Shown here piece after piece: positions 1 through 7,395 of a DNA stretch of 13,817 bases. The notes beneath the pieces are model-generated. The model was given only the letters and a program-made list of their open reading frames with translations. It had not been told where the DNA came from and did not search any database. Position 1 is the first letter of the stretch. Every line of letters starts with the position of its first letter. A program made the position numbers and the translations under genes. Source of the stretch: an uncultured Bacteroidales bacterium (GTDB taxonomy: Bacteria > Bacteroidota > Bacteroidia > Bacteroidales > Bacteroidaceae); assembly GCA_937896105.1 (NCBI GenBank), contig CALBKR010000049.1:1-13817 (forward strand). The letters run 5' to 3'.

Positions 1-610
1 TCTTGTAGCGTTCGAGCATCATTCCGCGCGACATCTCGCACAACTCACCATCGACACGCACATTCAGGTATCCTTTACGCATCATCTGCTCGAATAGCTC
101 CTTGTAGTGTCCCTTACGCGACTTTACAAGCGGTGCAAGTATATATATGCGTTTACCGTCATAGGCATCTAGCAGAAGCTCAAGTATCTTCTCTTCGGTA
201 TATTTCACCATCTTTTCGCCCGAGAGATAGGAGTAGGCATCGGCTGCACGCGAATAGAGCAATCGCAGATAGTCGTATATCTCGGTTGTCGTGCCCACTG
301 TGGAACGTGGGTTCTTGTTCGTAGTCTTCTGTTCGATGGAAATCACCGGGCTGAGACCTGTTATCTTGTCGACATCGGGGCGCTCCATTCCACCAAGAAA
401 GTTACGGGCATAGGTGGAGAATGTCTCGAGATAGCGACGCTGTCCCTCGGCAAAGATGGTATCGAATGCCAACGATGACTTGCCGCTGCCGCTAAGACCG
501 GTGATGACTGTAAGCGAATCGTGCGGTATCTCCACATCGATATCTTTAAGGTTGTGCACCCTGGCACCGTAAACCTCGATTTTCCCTTGCTGTTCCTTCT
601 CCTGTTTCAT
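1..610 (-). CDS. uvrA: UvrA, excinuclease ABC subunit A (N-terminal part, cut by window edge)
   Basis: This is the DNA-damage sensor ATPase of nucleotide excision repair. It acts in the cytoplasm, binding distorted DNA as a dimer and loading UvrB. 203 codons are visible from the ATG at 610 to the left edge; the family is usually about 940 residues, so roughly the first fifth is present. The N-terminus reads KIEVYGARVHNLKDIDVEIP, followed by the first Walker A motif GLSGSGKS at residues 38-45. After it come AFDTIFAEGQRRYLE, GLSPVISIEQK and NPRSTVGT, all hallmark UvrA segments. The stretch around SYLSGEKMVKYTEE and LAPLVKSRKGHYKELF looks like Bacteroidetes UvrA. The ATG shares one base with the TGA of the upstream gene (TGATG at 612-608), which suggests translational coupling. 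The zinc-finger, signature and second ATPase regions lie outside the window. Confidence 0.96.
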   Translation of the reverse strand, partial: MKQEKEQQGKIEVYGARVHNLKDIDVEIPHDSLTVITGLSGSGKSSLAFDTIFAEGQRRYLETFSTYARNFLGGMERPDVDKITGLSPVISIEQKTTNKNPRSTVGTTTEIYDYLRLLYSRAADAYSYLSGEKMVKYTEEKILELLLDAYDGKRIYILAPLVKSRKGHYKELFEQMMRKGYLNVRVDGELCEMSRGMMLERYK

Positions 611-1335
611 CACTTGCCTCCTTCGGTATATCCACGCAAAAGATTTACATCGCGATATATCTCATAATCAATGCCGTCGGCACCCTTGGCCTTGACAACG
701 ACATAATATACTCCATCCTGAACCGGGTTTCCATTGTAGGTTCCATCCCATCCGCAACCTTCGCGTCCCATCTCATCAATGCCCCAACTGTAGAGTTTCT
801 GCCCCCAACGGTTGAAGATGGCGCCGTTGAACTCTACTATCGACTTTACGTCGAAGACATTGAAATAGTCATTGATACCGTCGCCATTGGGAGAGAAGGC
901 ATTGGGTACCTTTATGTCCGACTCGGAAAGAACAATGCGGAATGGCTGATATACATCGGCATTGAAAGGCCAATATATCTCACTGTTCTCAAGATAGGTG
1001 TATGTAATGTTCGGCATCACCGTTATCGTACCGCTCTCGCGTAGCTCAATCTCGACATCTGCATCGTGACGCACAAGATATGGCTCGGTCTCACCCTCCT
1101 TGAAGAACTCCCAGGTACAGGTGAGCGAATAACCCTCAACCTCATCGGCATTGGCATAGAAGCGCACCGTTACCGGAGCCTCGCCCTCGTAACTGTCACC
1201 GATAGCCAAATCGGTGAGTTCGCCATCGGAATCGACGACAAGCGCAGTCGGCTTCGGTTCATCGACAGTGCCCTGCGCCATTGAAACCATCGCGCACAGG
1301 AACGGCAATATCGTGGATATAAAAAACTTTCTCAT
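610..1335 (-). CDS. Exported protein with a T9SS type B sorting (gliding motility-associated C-terminal) domain
   Basis: 241 residues, predicted to be exported by Sec and then by the type IX secretion system to the cell surface or medium. Residues 1-20 form a signal peptide (MRKFFISTILPFLCAMVSMA, cleavage probably before Q21). Residues about 30-110 look like a PKD/Ig-like beta-sandwich (APVTVRFYANADEVEGYS, then CTWEF). Residues about 142-234 are the CHU_C/type B sorting domain, with VPNAFSPNGDGINDYF at 143-158, FNRWGQK at 174-180, GWDGTYNG at 195-202 and DGVYYV at 207-212, ending near VNLLR. An in-frame ATG at 1395 would add 20 residues ahead of the signal peptide; I chose 1335 because the signal peptide starts there. 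No catalytic domain is visible, so its own function is unknown. It is the first gene of a pair with uvrA, and about seven residues follow the usual end of the domain. Confidence 0.88.
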   Translation of the reverse strand: MRKFFISTILPFLCAMVSMAQGTVDEPKPTALVVDSDGELTDLAIGDSYEGEAPVTVRFYANADEVEGYSLTCTWEFFKEGETEPYLVRHDADVEIELRESGTITVMPNITYTYLENSEIYWPFNADVYQPFRIVLSESDIKVPNAFSPNGDGINDYFNVFDVKSIVEFNGAIFNRWGQKLYSWGIDEMGREGCGWDGTYNGNPVQDGVYYVVVKAKGADGIDYEIYRDVNLLRGYTEGGK

Positions 1336-1412
1336 ATCAAATGCAATTTGCTTTATAACGCAAAAATGGGGCAAAAAGTACGTTGCTGCAACCAATTAAG
1401 CGCTATGAATAG

Positions 1413-1420
1413 CAAAAGTA
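1413..1420 (-). promoter_or_regulatory. Candidate -7 promoter element for the T9SS-cargo/uvrA unit
   Basis: The minus strand reads TACTTTTG, a full match to the Bacteroidetes -7 consensus TAnnTTTG. It lies about 78 bases upstream of the ATG at 1335. The nearest upstream TTTG (1453-1450) is 29 bases away, longer than the usual spacing of about 19-21, so the -33 box is not convincing. The call rests on one short motif. Confidence 0.33.
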
Positions 1421-1476
1421 ATAAATCCGCGCGAAAAACCGATAATAAACAAAAGGTTTTGACATCTTTTTTGGAC

Positions 1477-1491
1477 ATTGCAGGCTGCAAT
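1477..1491. repeat. 15-bp palindrome in the divergent intergenic region
   Basis: ATTGCAG-G-CTGCAAT is a perfect 7-bp inverted repeat around one central base. It lies between the two divergent candidate promoters. A second, shorter palindrome, GTTGC-T-GCAAC, sits at 1382-1392 and shares the TGCAA half-site. Both could be regulator binding sites or chance. The 280-bp region 1336-1615 otherwise holds only AT-rich sequence and the promoter candidates listed separately. Confidence 0.3.
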
Positions 1492-1556
1492 CAGCGACTA
1501 TCGCTTGTTAAACTATTTTTTACATTTGGAATATACTTATATTAATAAATATTATG

Positions 1557-1564
1557 TATCTTCG
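1557..1564 (+). promoter_or_regulatory. Candidate -7 promoter element for the LysM/barrel unit
   Basis: TATCTTCG matches the Bacteroidetes -7 consensus TAnnTTTG at every fixed position but one, within the very AT-rich stretch 1525-1565. It would place the transcript start near 1570 and give a 5' leader of about 45 bases before the ATG at 1616. A TTTG at 1525-1528 is 28 bases upstream, too far for a standard -33 box. Confidence 0.42.
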
Positions 1565-1615
1565 CGTGATATTTGGTTAAATCCTTAAACAGCCAAACCC
1601 TATTACATTGTTATT

Positions 1616-3526
1616 ATGAAGACCCTCGGGAAAATACTGTTCATTATATCTTTTGTAATTGCAGCCACAACAGCCAATGCACAAAAGAGCAACTTTGTCA
1701 GCCACACGGTAGTCAAGGGACAGACATTGTACTCCATCTCAAAGATGTACAACACTACTGTCGACGAAATCATAAAATTCAACCCTGGCAGTGCCGAGAA
1801 ACTCTCCATCGGACAAAAACTGATAATTCCACGCGACAGTGCTCCCGAAGAGAAGAACGTGAAGAAGCACACCATCAAGGCCGGAGAGACACTTTACAGG
1901 CTCAGCAAAATGTACAACGTGACAACCGATGAGATATGCGCGGCCAATCCCGGACTATCCATAAACAATTTCCGCGCAGGTGAGGTTATCATAATACCGA
2001 CAAAAAAGCAAGAGTTGCCCAAAGAACCGAAAGCCACGGTAAAGGCGACAGCACCCGAGCCAAAGCCGGTTGCAAAGAAAGAGCAGGAGAAGCCACAGAT
2101 AATAATAGGCACCCACAAGGTGGCACGTAAGGAGAGCATAGAGAGTATCTGTGAAAAATACAACATAACCAGAGAGGAACTTATAAAGGCAAACCCGATA
2201 CTCAAGGAGAAGAAACTGAAGCGCAAGATGGTGCTCAACATACCTGCTCCATCGGCAAACAAGGATGCAATTGTCAAGGTAGATGACAGGAACGATAATG
2301 GACAGCAGAATAAAAAAGAGGCGGACGATGAATTCCTGAGCGGTTTCAAGGACGACGAGGTGCTCAATGTCGCAGTCGTTTTGTCATTCCTGCTCGACAG
2401 CTATGCGCCGAAAGAGCAGAGCCGTATGGTCGAGTATTACGAAGGCCTGTTGATGGCTGTTGAACAGCTCAAACGCGAAGGCTACTCGTTCATCATAAAC
2501 ACATACGATGCCGGCCACAAGGAGAAAAGTCTCGACAGCCTGCTCACAAGCAGCGCCTTCGATGATGTTGAGCTTATAATAGGAGCATCGTACACCAAAC
2601 ACAACAAGGAACTTGCCAAGTTCGCCAAAGAACACAACATACCGCTCGTAATACCCTTCTCCAGCAAAAAGGATGAAGCGATAAACAACCCGATGGTCTA
2701 TGTTGCCAATGGCGTGCAACAGTATATCCTGCCACAGGTCAGCGAGAGGTTCGTAGAAACATTCCCCAACGCCAATGTCGTTTTTGTGGAAGATACCGTC
2801 CAAAGCAACAAGAAGGAATTTGTAAAGAGCCTGAAAACAAGACTCGATAAGGATAATATGCCCTACTCGACTGTACCTATGGAGCTCATTGCAAACCGCG
2901 ACACAGTGCTGTCTATATTTACAGGATTGCAAAAGGAGGAAAAGGAGATGATTATCATACCAACCTCATCAGCGGCATCGACCCTGAACACTCTATTGCC
3001 TTCGCTCCTTGAAGCAAGAAACATTGACACCACAGGCGTTGCAGCCTGCAAACTTTTCGGTTACCCCGAGTGGCAGATTCATGCGAATGACACAAGAGAA
3101 CTGATGTATGAGGTTGACACATATTTCTATGCAACCTTCTACAGTCACGTTACATTGCCAAGGGTTATGGAGTTCCAGGATGAATACAAGCGTTGGTACA
3201 ACCGCAGCATACAGAATGTATACCCACGTTATGGTATGCTGGGTTACGATACAGGTTACTATTTCCTGCTCGCCGCCAGCCTCTATGGAAACCAGATGCA
3301 CGAAAAGATAAACGAAGTACCTTTCTCGCCGGTACAGTCCGATTTCAAGTTCGAGCGGATAAGCGGTAAGGACGGCTTCACTAACAACAAGTTCTTCTTC
3401 ATACATTTCTGCCCGGAATATTGGATAGACAAGATGGATTTTGACAAGAAGGAGTATCAGGAGGGATATCAGGACGAGAACCTCAAAGAGATACTGAACC
3501 CTACTACAGACACTGCAAACAACTGA
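1616..3526 (+). CDS. Periplasmic protein with three LysM domains and a type I periplasmic-binding-like domain
   Basis: 636 residues. Residues 1-22 form a Sec signal peptide (ends TTANAQ). Three LysM modules, which bind peptidoglycan N-acetylglucosamine, follow at about 28-72, 84-128 and 165-210. The first two have the classic HTVVKGQTLYSISKMYN and HTIKAGETLYRLSKMYN cores and the third is more divergent. A Lys/Glu/Pro-rich linker separates modules two and three, and a charged linker follows module three. From about 249 on, alternating hydrophobic strands and helices (LNVAVVLSFLLDSY, VELIIGASYT, IPLVIPFSS, NVVFVED, EMIIIPTSS) indicate a bilobed type I periplasmic-binding fold, as in amino-acid receptors and LpoA-type penicillin-binding-protein activators. 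No transporter genes are adjacent, so a transport role is doubtful; cell-wall sensing or synthase activation is an inference. The next gene starts 4 nt after the stop and is surely co-transcribed. Confidence 0.86.
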   Translation: MKTLGKILFIISFVIAATTANAQKSNFVSHTVVKGQTLYSISKMYNTTVDEIIKFNPGSAEKLSIGQKLIIPRDSAPEEKNVKKHTIKAGETLYRLSKMYNVTTDEICAANPGLSINNFRAGEVIIIPTKKQELPKEPKATVKATAPEPKPVAKKEQEKPQIIIGTHKVARKESIESICEKYNITREELIKANPILKEKKLKRKMVLNIPAPSANKDAIVKVDDRNDNGQQNKKEADDEFLSGFKDDEVLNVAVVLSFLLDSYAPKEQSRMVEYYEGLLMAVEQLKREGYSFIINTYDAGHKEKSLDSLLTSSAFDDVELIIGASYTKHNKELAKFAKEHNIPLVIPFSSKKDEAINNPMVYVANGVQQYILPQVSERFVETFPNANVVFVEDTVQSNKKEFVKSLKTRLDKDNMPYSTVPMELIANRDTVLSIFTGLQKEEKEMIIIPTSSAASTLNTLLPSLLEARNIDTTGVAACKLFGYPEWQIHANDTRELMYEVDTYFYATFYSHVTLPRVMEFQDEYKRWYNRSIQNVYPRYGMLGYDTGYYFLLAASLYGNQMHEKINEVPFSPVQSDFKFERISGKDGFTNNKFFFIHFCPEYWIDKMDFDKKEYQEGYQDENLKEILNPTTDTANN

Positions 3527-3530
3527 CCGG

Positions 3531-4220
3531 ATGAGAAAAGGGCTTTACATATTTGTTTTGCTGATGCTTACATTCACTGCCGGCAGCCGTGCCCAGATTG
3601 AGAAGCCGAGGAATATCCTTGAAATCGGTTTCTCGGGTGGACTTAACCTCAACAGGATGGAGTTCCAGCCAACCATCAGGCAGCACCTCGCACAAGGTGC
3701 CAACGGTGGTTTGAATATACGCTACACAAGCGAGAAGTATTTCAGTATGATTTGTGCAGCGCAGCTCGAGGTAAACTTTTCACAGCGCGGATGGATAGAG
3801 AATTTTGACGATGGGACATCGGACAACTACAGCCGGTTGATGAACTACATAGAAGTACCTCTCTTTGCACACCTCTCCTGGGGAAAAGAGGAACGTGGTT
3901 TCCAATTCTTCATAAACCTTGGCCCCCAGCTCGGCTTCTTCATCAACGAGAGCGAGAACTACAAAGGTAACTGGGATGTAGCCAACCGCCCCGTTTCGAT
4001 ACGCCCCGTATATGGCAAGGGAGTCGAGAATAAGTTCGACTATGGAATTGCAGGCGGACTTGGTGTGGAACTGAAGACAAAGATAGGCAATTTCTTTATC
4101 GAAGGACGATACTATTACGGACTTGCCGACATCTTCGGCAACTCAAAGACCGACGATTTCGGACGCTCTGCCAACACCACCATCACTGCAAGAATTGGTT
4201 ATTCGATAAGAATTTTCTAA
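3531..4220 (+). CDS. Small outer-membrane beta-barrel protein, PorT-like family
   Basis: 229 residues. A Sec signal peptide occupies residues 1-21 (hydrophobic core IFVLLMLTF, cleavage after GSRA, mature Gln22). The rest is a run of amphipathic beta strands rich in Gly and aromatic residues (ILEIGFSGGLNLNRMEF, INLGPQLGFFINE, YGIAGGLGVELKT, FFIEGRYYYGL), ending ITARIGYSIRIF. The terminal aromatic residue is the usual barrel-assembly signal. This fits the OMP_b-brl_2/PorT family. True PorT is a T9SS component, but the family name is applied widely to small Bacteroidetes barrels, so I do not assign the symbol. It begins 4 nt after the LysM gene, suggesting that the two act together across periplasm and outer membrane. 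A strong hairpin follows the stop. Confidence 0.82.
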   Translation: MRKGLYIFVLLMLTFTAGSRAQIEKPRNILEIGFSGGLNLNRMEFQPTIRQHLAQGANGGLNIRYTSEKYFSMICAAQLEVNFSQRGWIENFDDGTSDNYSRLMNYIEVPLFAHLSWGKEERGFQFFINLGPQLGFFINESENYKGNWDVANRPVSIRPVYGKGVENKFDYGIAGGLGVELKTKIGNFFIEGRYYYGLADIFGNSKTDDFGRSANTTITARIGYSIRIF

Positions 4221-4229
4221 TCAATAACA

Positions 4230-4271
4230 TATACGCAAAGCGGCAGCCAATCGGCTGCCGCTTTGCGTATA
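4230..4271. terminator. Bidirectional hairpin terminator between convergent genes
   Basis: A perfect 19-bp stem encloses an AATC tetraloop: left arm 4230-4248, right arm 4253-4271, core CGCAAAGCGGCAGCC pairing with GGCTGCCGCTTTGCG. It lies in the 63-bp gap between the stop of the barrel gene (4220) and the stop of rfbB (4284). Neither side has a clear T tract, so a factor-assisted or hairpin-only mode is possible. Confidence 0.85.
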
Positions 4272-4283
4272 GTAGAAAGTAAT

Positions 4284-5420
4284 TTATCTGTTCTTGTACA
4301 TATCATCGTAGTATTTCTCATACTCACCGCTTGTGATATTGTCCATCCACTCCTGGTTGTCGAGATACCAGCGCACGGTCTTCTCTATTCCCTCCTCGAA
4401 CTGCAGGCTGGGCTCCCAGCCAAGTTCCTTCTGCAACTTGGTGGAATCGATGGCATAGCGCATATCGTGTCCGGCACGGTCGGTGACGTATGTGATGAGG
4501 TCGAGCGATGCACCTTCAGGGTTACCCAGCAAGCGGTCAACGGTCTTTATGATAACCTTGATTATATCAATATTCTTCCACTCGTTGAAACCGCCGATGT
4601 TGTATGTGTCGGCAACATTGCCATTGTGGAAGATTATGTCAATAGCACGTGCGTGGTCAACCACATAGAGCCAGTCACGTACATTCTCGCCCTTGCCATA
4701 TACAGGCAATTGCTTGCGGTGGCGTATATTGTTTATGAAAAGCGGTATCAGCTTCTCGGGGAACTGGTAAGGGCCATAGTTGTTCGAGCAGTTGGTTACT
4801 ATTGTGGGCATTCCGTATGTGTCGTGGAATGCGCGTACGAAATGGTCGCTGCTTGCCTTTGATGCCGAATAGGGACTGTGCGGGTTGTACTTTGTTGTCT
4901 CGTAGAAGAAATCCTTGCCGTATGCAAGGTGATGCTCGCCCGATGATGCGGTTGTTGTGAACGGCGGCTCTATGCCTTCGGGGTGGCTCAGCTCAAGCGC
5001 ACCATAGACCTCGTCGGTAGAGATATGATAGAAACGCTTGCCATCGTACTTTTCGGGCAAAGACTCCCAATAGAGTTTTGCAGCCTGCAACAACGACAGG
5101 GTACCCATCACGTTGGTGCGTGCAAAGGTGAACGGGTCCTTAATCGAACGGTCGACGTGGCTCTCAGCTGCAAGGTGTATGATACCATCGACATTGTTGT
5201 CGACCATAAGCCTGTGCATTGTATCAAAGTCGCAGATATCTGCCTTTACAAATGCGTAGTTGGGCTTGTCCTCGATGTCCTTGAGGTTGGCAAGATTGCC
5301 TGCGTATGTGAGCTTGTCTACATTTATTATATTATAATCGGGGTACTTGTTCACAAAAAGCCTTACAACGTGTGAACCGATGAAGCCGGCACCGCCGGTA
5401 ACTATTATACTGCGTTTCAT
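4284..5420 (-). CDS. rfbB: dTDP-glucose 4,6-dehydratase (RmlB)
   Basis: 378 residues. It converts dTDP-glucose to dTDP-4-keto-6-deoxyglucose, the second step of dTDP-L-rhamnose and related deoxysugar synthesis, in the cytoplasm with bound NAD. It is an extended short-chain dehydrogenase: NAD-binding GGAGFIG at 9-15, HLAAESHVDRS at 82-92, dehydratase triad segment STDEVYG at 134-140 (Thr135, Asp136, Glu137), catalytic YSASK with Tyr184 and Lys188, NNYGPYQFPEKLIP at 213-226, and GKGENVRDWLYV at 242-253. The insert between STDEVYG and YSASK, with GIEPPFTT and a Tyr-rich stretch, resembles Bacteroides homologues. The rfbA, rfbC and rfbD genes are not in the window, so this copy stands alone here. 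It starts 69 nt beyond the permease stop on the same strand, and I find no clear promoter in that gap. Confidence 0.96.
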   Translation of the reverse strand: MKRSIIVTGGAGFIGSHVVRLFVNKYPDYNIINVDKLTYAGNLANLKDIEDKPNYAFVKADICDFDTMHRLMVDNNVDGIIHLAAESHVDRSIKDPFTFARTNVMGTLSLLQAAKLYWESLPEKYDGKRFYHISTDEVYGALELSHPEGIEPPFTTTASSGEHHLAYGKDFFYETTKYNPHSPYSASKASSDHFVRAFHDTYGMPTIVTNCSNNYGPYQFPEKLIPLFINNIRHRKQLPVYGKGENVRDWLYVVDHARAIDIIFHNGNVADTYNIGGFNEWKNIDIIKVIIKTVDRLLGNPEGASLDLITYVTDRAGHDMRYAIDSTKLQKELGWEPSLQFEEGIEKTVRWYLDNQEWMDNITSGEYEKYYDDMYKNR

Positions 5421-5456
5421 AATTATATGATTTTATATCATTTTTGCACAACTCTA

Positions 5457-5481
5457 CAGGCTTGCGCTTTGAATCAGCCTG
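5457..5481 (-). terminator. Possible weak hairpin after the ABC permease gene
   Basis: In the 69-bp gap between the permease stop and the rfbB start, the minus strand carries CAGGCT and AGCCTG arms separated by 13 bases (5481-5476 and 5462-5457). The 6-bp stem is GC-rich but the loop is long and no T tract follows. It may attenuate read-through into rfbB or be meaningless. Confidence 0.25.
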
Positions 5482-5489
5482 CATAGTAT

Positions 5490-6713
5490 CTAAGAATTGT
5501 CGACTGTTTTCCTTACGTTTCTATAAATTATCACTGAATGAAGCATTGCGAACATTAGAGCAAAGCCCACGGCAGCCATCCAGATGAATGATAATGGCAA
5601 TGGCTGGTATCCTTGAGACATAATATTCAACACATCAACAATCATAGGATACACAAGTACCGCCATTGATGCAGCAATGAGCCAGACTACTAAATCTACA
5701 ACAAAAACAAACAAACGGTAGAGCCTTGAAATCTCTTTAATGGAATAACCTAATGAATATAGATTTCTTATTTTCTCTTTATTTTTCTCTATCAGCAGGA
5801 GTATGCTTATTACAAGAAGTACAAACGCTAAAGTTGAGAAAACCGCACCGATACCTATTATTATGTATAGCAGAGTGTAGATGAAATTCTGCAGTTTTAC
5901 CTGCGTGGCATCACCTTCAACCGCATACCCTTTTTGGGCAAGGAATTCAAAAGTATCTTCGTCGAACTCACTTGCATCCGTTGTCAGCATCAGGCGCGAA
6001 GGTTCCGATGATGTACCTTGGGCATAGGCTTCGTTTGCCTCATTGAGAAAATCCCAGGGAACAAGTATCGTATTGAACTTATCGGTCAACCCACAAAGCA
6101 CAGCAGTGTATACCACCCGTCCTCTGGGTGTCATCACGACAAGTTGCAAGGGTAGATAGCCAATAAGGTCATCACTGATTTGAGGCATTCCGTTTGAGGC
6201 CGCATAACCGAAATTATAAAGATTGAGGTAGTTACGGGGTATTATTACCGGAATTGTATCACTTGAAAGTGTTGCAGACCATCTGCACGAGACACCATCA
6301 ACAGGCCTATAATTGCCCAGAACAAACTCATCGGGTACCGCCTCGAGAAAAATATCTGTAGACATCCTTGACGATGCTATCGACAACACCGCCCCTACAC
6401 CAAAACGGGCTGTAACGAACTTACCGACCGAAGCAACCGATGGCAATGATTCCAATTCCCTTATCTCCTCTTCACTGAAAGAGGGATGCAAGCCCATAAT
6501 ACTGTTCAGTGTAGCATCAGCCGACAATGATTTGTTTATTACAATGGAACTTGTTGATAAAGCATCCCCATCATTTCGGGAAATGGAGGCGAAATCGCGA
6601 TAGGCCTCAATTCCGAGCAGCACTATCACTCCACCCAACAAATTCACAGCCAGGAAGAGCAATGTCTGCAGGATGCTGATGTTACGCCTCAGTAATTTGA
6701 ACAATAGTTTCAT
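5490..6713 (-). CDS. FtsX/MacB-type ABC transporter permease
   Basis: 407 residues with the four-helix type VII ABC layout. TM1 is at about 13-34, a large extracytoplasmic domain fills about 40-275, and TM2 (278-308), TM3 (333-356) and TM4 (373-397) follow. The cytoplasmic loop after TM2, IEKNKEKIRNLYSLGYSIKEI at about 308-328, matches the FtsX-family pattern of a charged helix followed by 'LG.S..eI', which contacts the ATPase. The outer domain has beta segments such as IPVIIPRNYLNLYNFGY and LQLVVMTPRGRVVYTAVLCGL, as in MacB-like core domains. Such permeases do not import; they drive lipoprotein extraction, efflux or periplasmic mechanotransmission. The matching ATPase gene ends 13 nt upstream. 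The substrate or partner is unknown, and the nearby DUF4836 lipoprotein is a candidate. Confidence 0.82.
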   Translation of the reverse strand: MKLLFKLLRRNISILQTLLFLAVNLLGGVIVLLGIEAYRDFASISRNDGDALSTSSIVINKSLSADATLNSIMGLHPSFSEEEIRELESLPSVASVGKFVTARFGVGAVLSIASSRMSTDIFLEAVPDEFVLGNYRPVDGVSCRWSATLSSDTIPVIIPRNYLNLYNFGYAASNGMPQISDDLIGYLPLQLVVMTPRGRVVYTAVLCGLTDKFNTILVPWDFLNEANEAYAQGTSSEPSRLMLTTDASEFDEDTFEFLAQKGYAVEGDATQVKLQNFIYTLLYIIIGIGAVFSTLAFVLLVISILLLIEKNKEKIRNLYSLGYSIKEISRLYRLFVFVVDLVVWLIAASMAVLVYPMIVDVLNIMSQGYQPLPLSFIWMAAVGFALMFAMLHSVIIYRNVRKTVDNS

Positions 6714-6726
6714 TATAACAAATATG

Positions 6727-7386
6727 TTACAAGTTCAATACCATATCGTAGTCATAGGGCAACCTATACCCTACCGATGTAACAATGACTCCAATAGCAT
6801 CACGTTGCTGACGCTCATACAGCAGGCGTGACATCTCATTGGCATTGGGCTCATCGATATGGCTCACAGGCTCATCGAGCAGAATGAAGTCACAAGGTTG
6901 CGCCAAAGCTCTGACAAATGCAACACGTTGCTGCTGTCCGAGCGACAACATTGCACAAGGCCTGTCAAGATGCTTGGAGAGGCCAAGCCTTATGAGCATC
7001 TCACGCACCCCACTCTCTGTCATAAAACCTGTCAGTTGGCTTTTCAGCATTACATTCTCCACTGCTGTCAGTTCAGGAAAAAGCCTGCAGTCTTGGAACA
7101 TTATAGCCAAGGAGCGTCTGCGCATTTCCACAAAAGTTCTATCAGAGGAGAGAATATTCTTACCATCAGCAGCTCCGAAGGATATATTTCCCGAATAATC
7201 ACTCCTAAGACCACACAGAAAACTGAACAATGAACTTTTTCCACGACCCGAAGCTGCCTCTATCAGGTAGGATTTTCCTTTATGGAAAGTCAACTTACAG
7301 CCGAAGACCTCGGACGGTACACCACCAATAGGTGCACCGGCAGAGGCCTTCAAGTTCAGATTATCAAGTATAATGCTGTCAAGCAT
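6727..7386 (-). CDS. ABC transporter ATP-binding protein with degenerate motifs
   Basis: 219 residues, the size of a LolD/MacB-type ATPase. Visible motifs are: P-loop AASGRGKS at 44-51 (the usual first Gly is Ala44, while Gly49, Lys50 and Ser51 are kept); Q-loop FQD with Gln98; signature LSLGQQQR at 147-154 (Leu in place of the first Gly of LSGGQ); Walker B FILLDEP at 167-173 with catalytic Glu172; and D-loop SHID. The switch position reads VIVTSVGY, so Ser204 stands where LolD-like proteins have the H-loop histidine. The protein ends about 15 residues later. It lies 9 nt after the lipoprotein stop and 13 nt before the permease start, which fits one transcript and one complex with that permease. 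ATP binding is likely; normal hydrolysis is uncertain. Confidence 0.86.
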   Translation of the reverse strand: MLDSIILDNLNLKASAGAPIGGVPSEVFGCKLTFHKGKSYLIEAASGRGKSSLFSFLCGLRSDYSGNISFGAADGKNILSSDRTFVEMRRRSLAIMFQDCRLFPELTAVENVMLKSQLTGFMTESGVREMLIRLGLSKHLDRPCAMLSLGQQQRVAFVRALAQPCDFILLDEPVSHIDEPNANEMSRLLYERQQRDAIGVIVTSVGYRLPYDYDMVLNL

Positions 7387-7395
7387 ATCGGCGAT

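Noticed and set aside
1336..1395. Upstream ATG giving the T9SS cargo protein 20 extra N-terminal residues
   Set aside because: It would bury the signal peptide that begins at the ATG at 1335; exported proteins start at the signal peptide.
1459..1464. TTGACA resembling a sigma70 -35 box
   Set aside because: No TATAAT-like partner lies at 16-18 bp, and Bacteroidetes use a different housekeeping sigma factor and consensus.
1894..2932. Minus-strand open frames of 157 and 182 codons inside the LysM/binding-protein gene
   Set aside because: They overlap a single continuous coding sequence with clear LysM modules; low-complexity Ser/Phe/Leu composition marks them as shadows.
4263..4862. 199-codon open frame on the plus strand opposite rfbB
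   Set aside because: It lies antisense to the strongly supported rfbB and starts inside the terminator hairpin. Its hydrophobic composition is what the reverse strand of this gene yields. No family resemblance.
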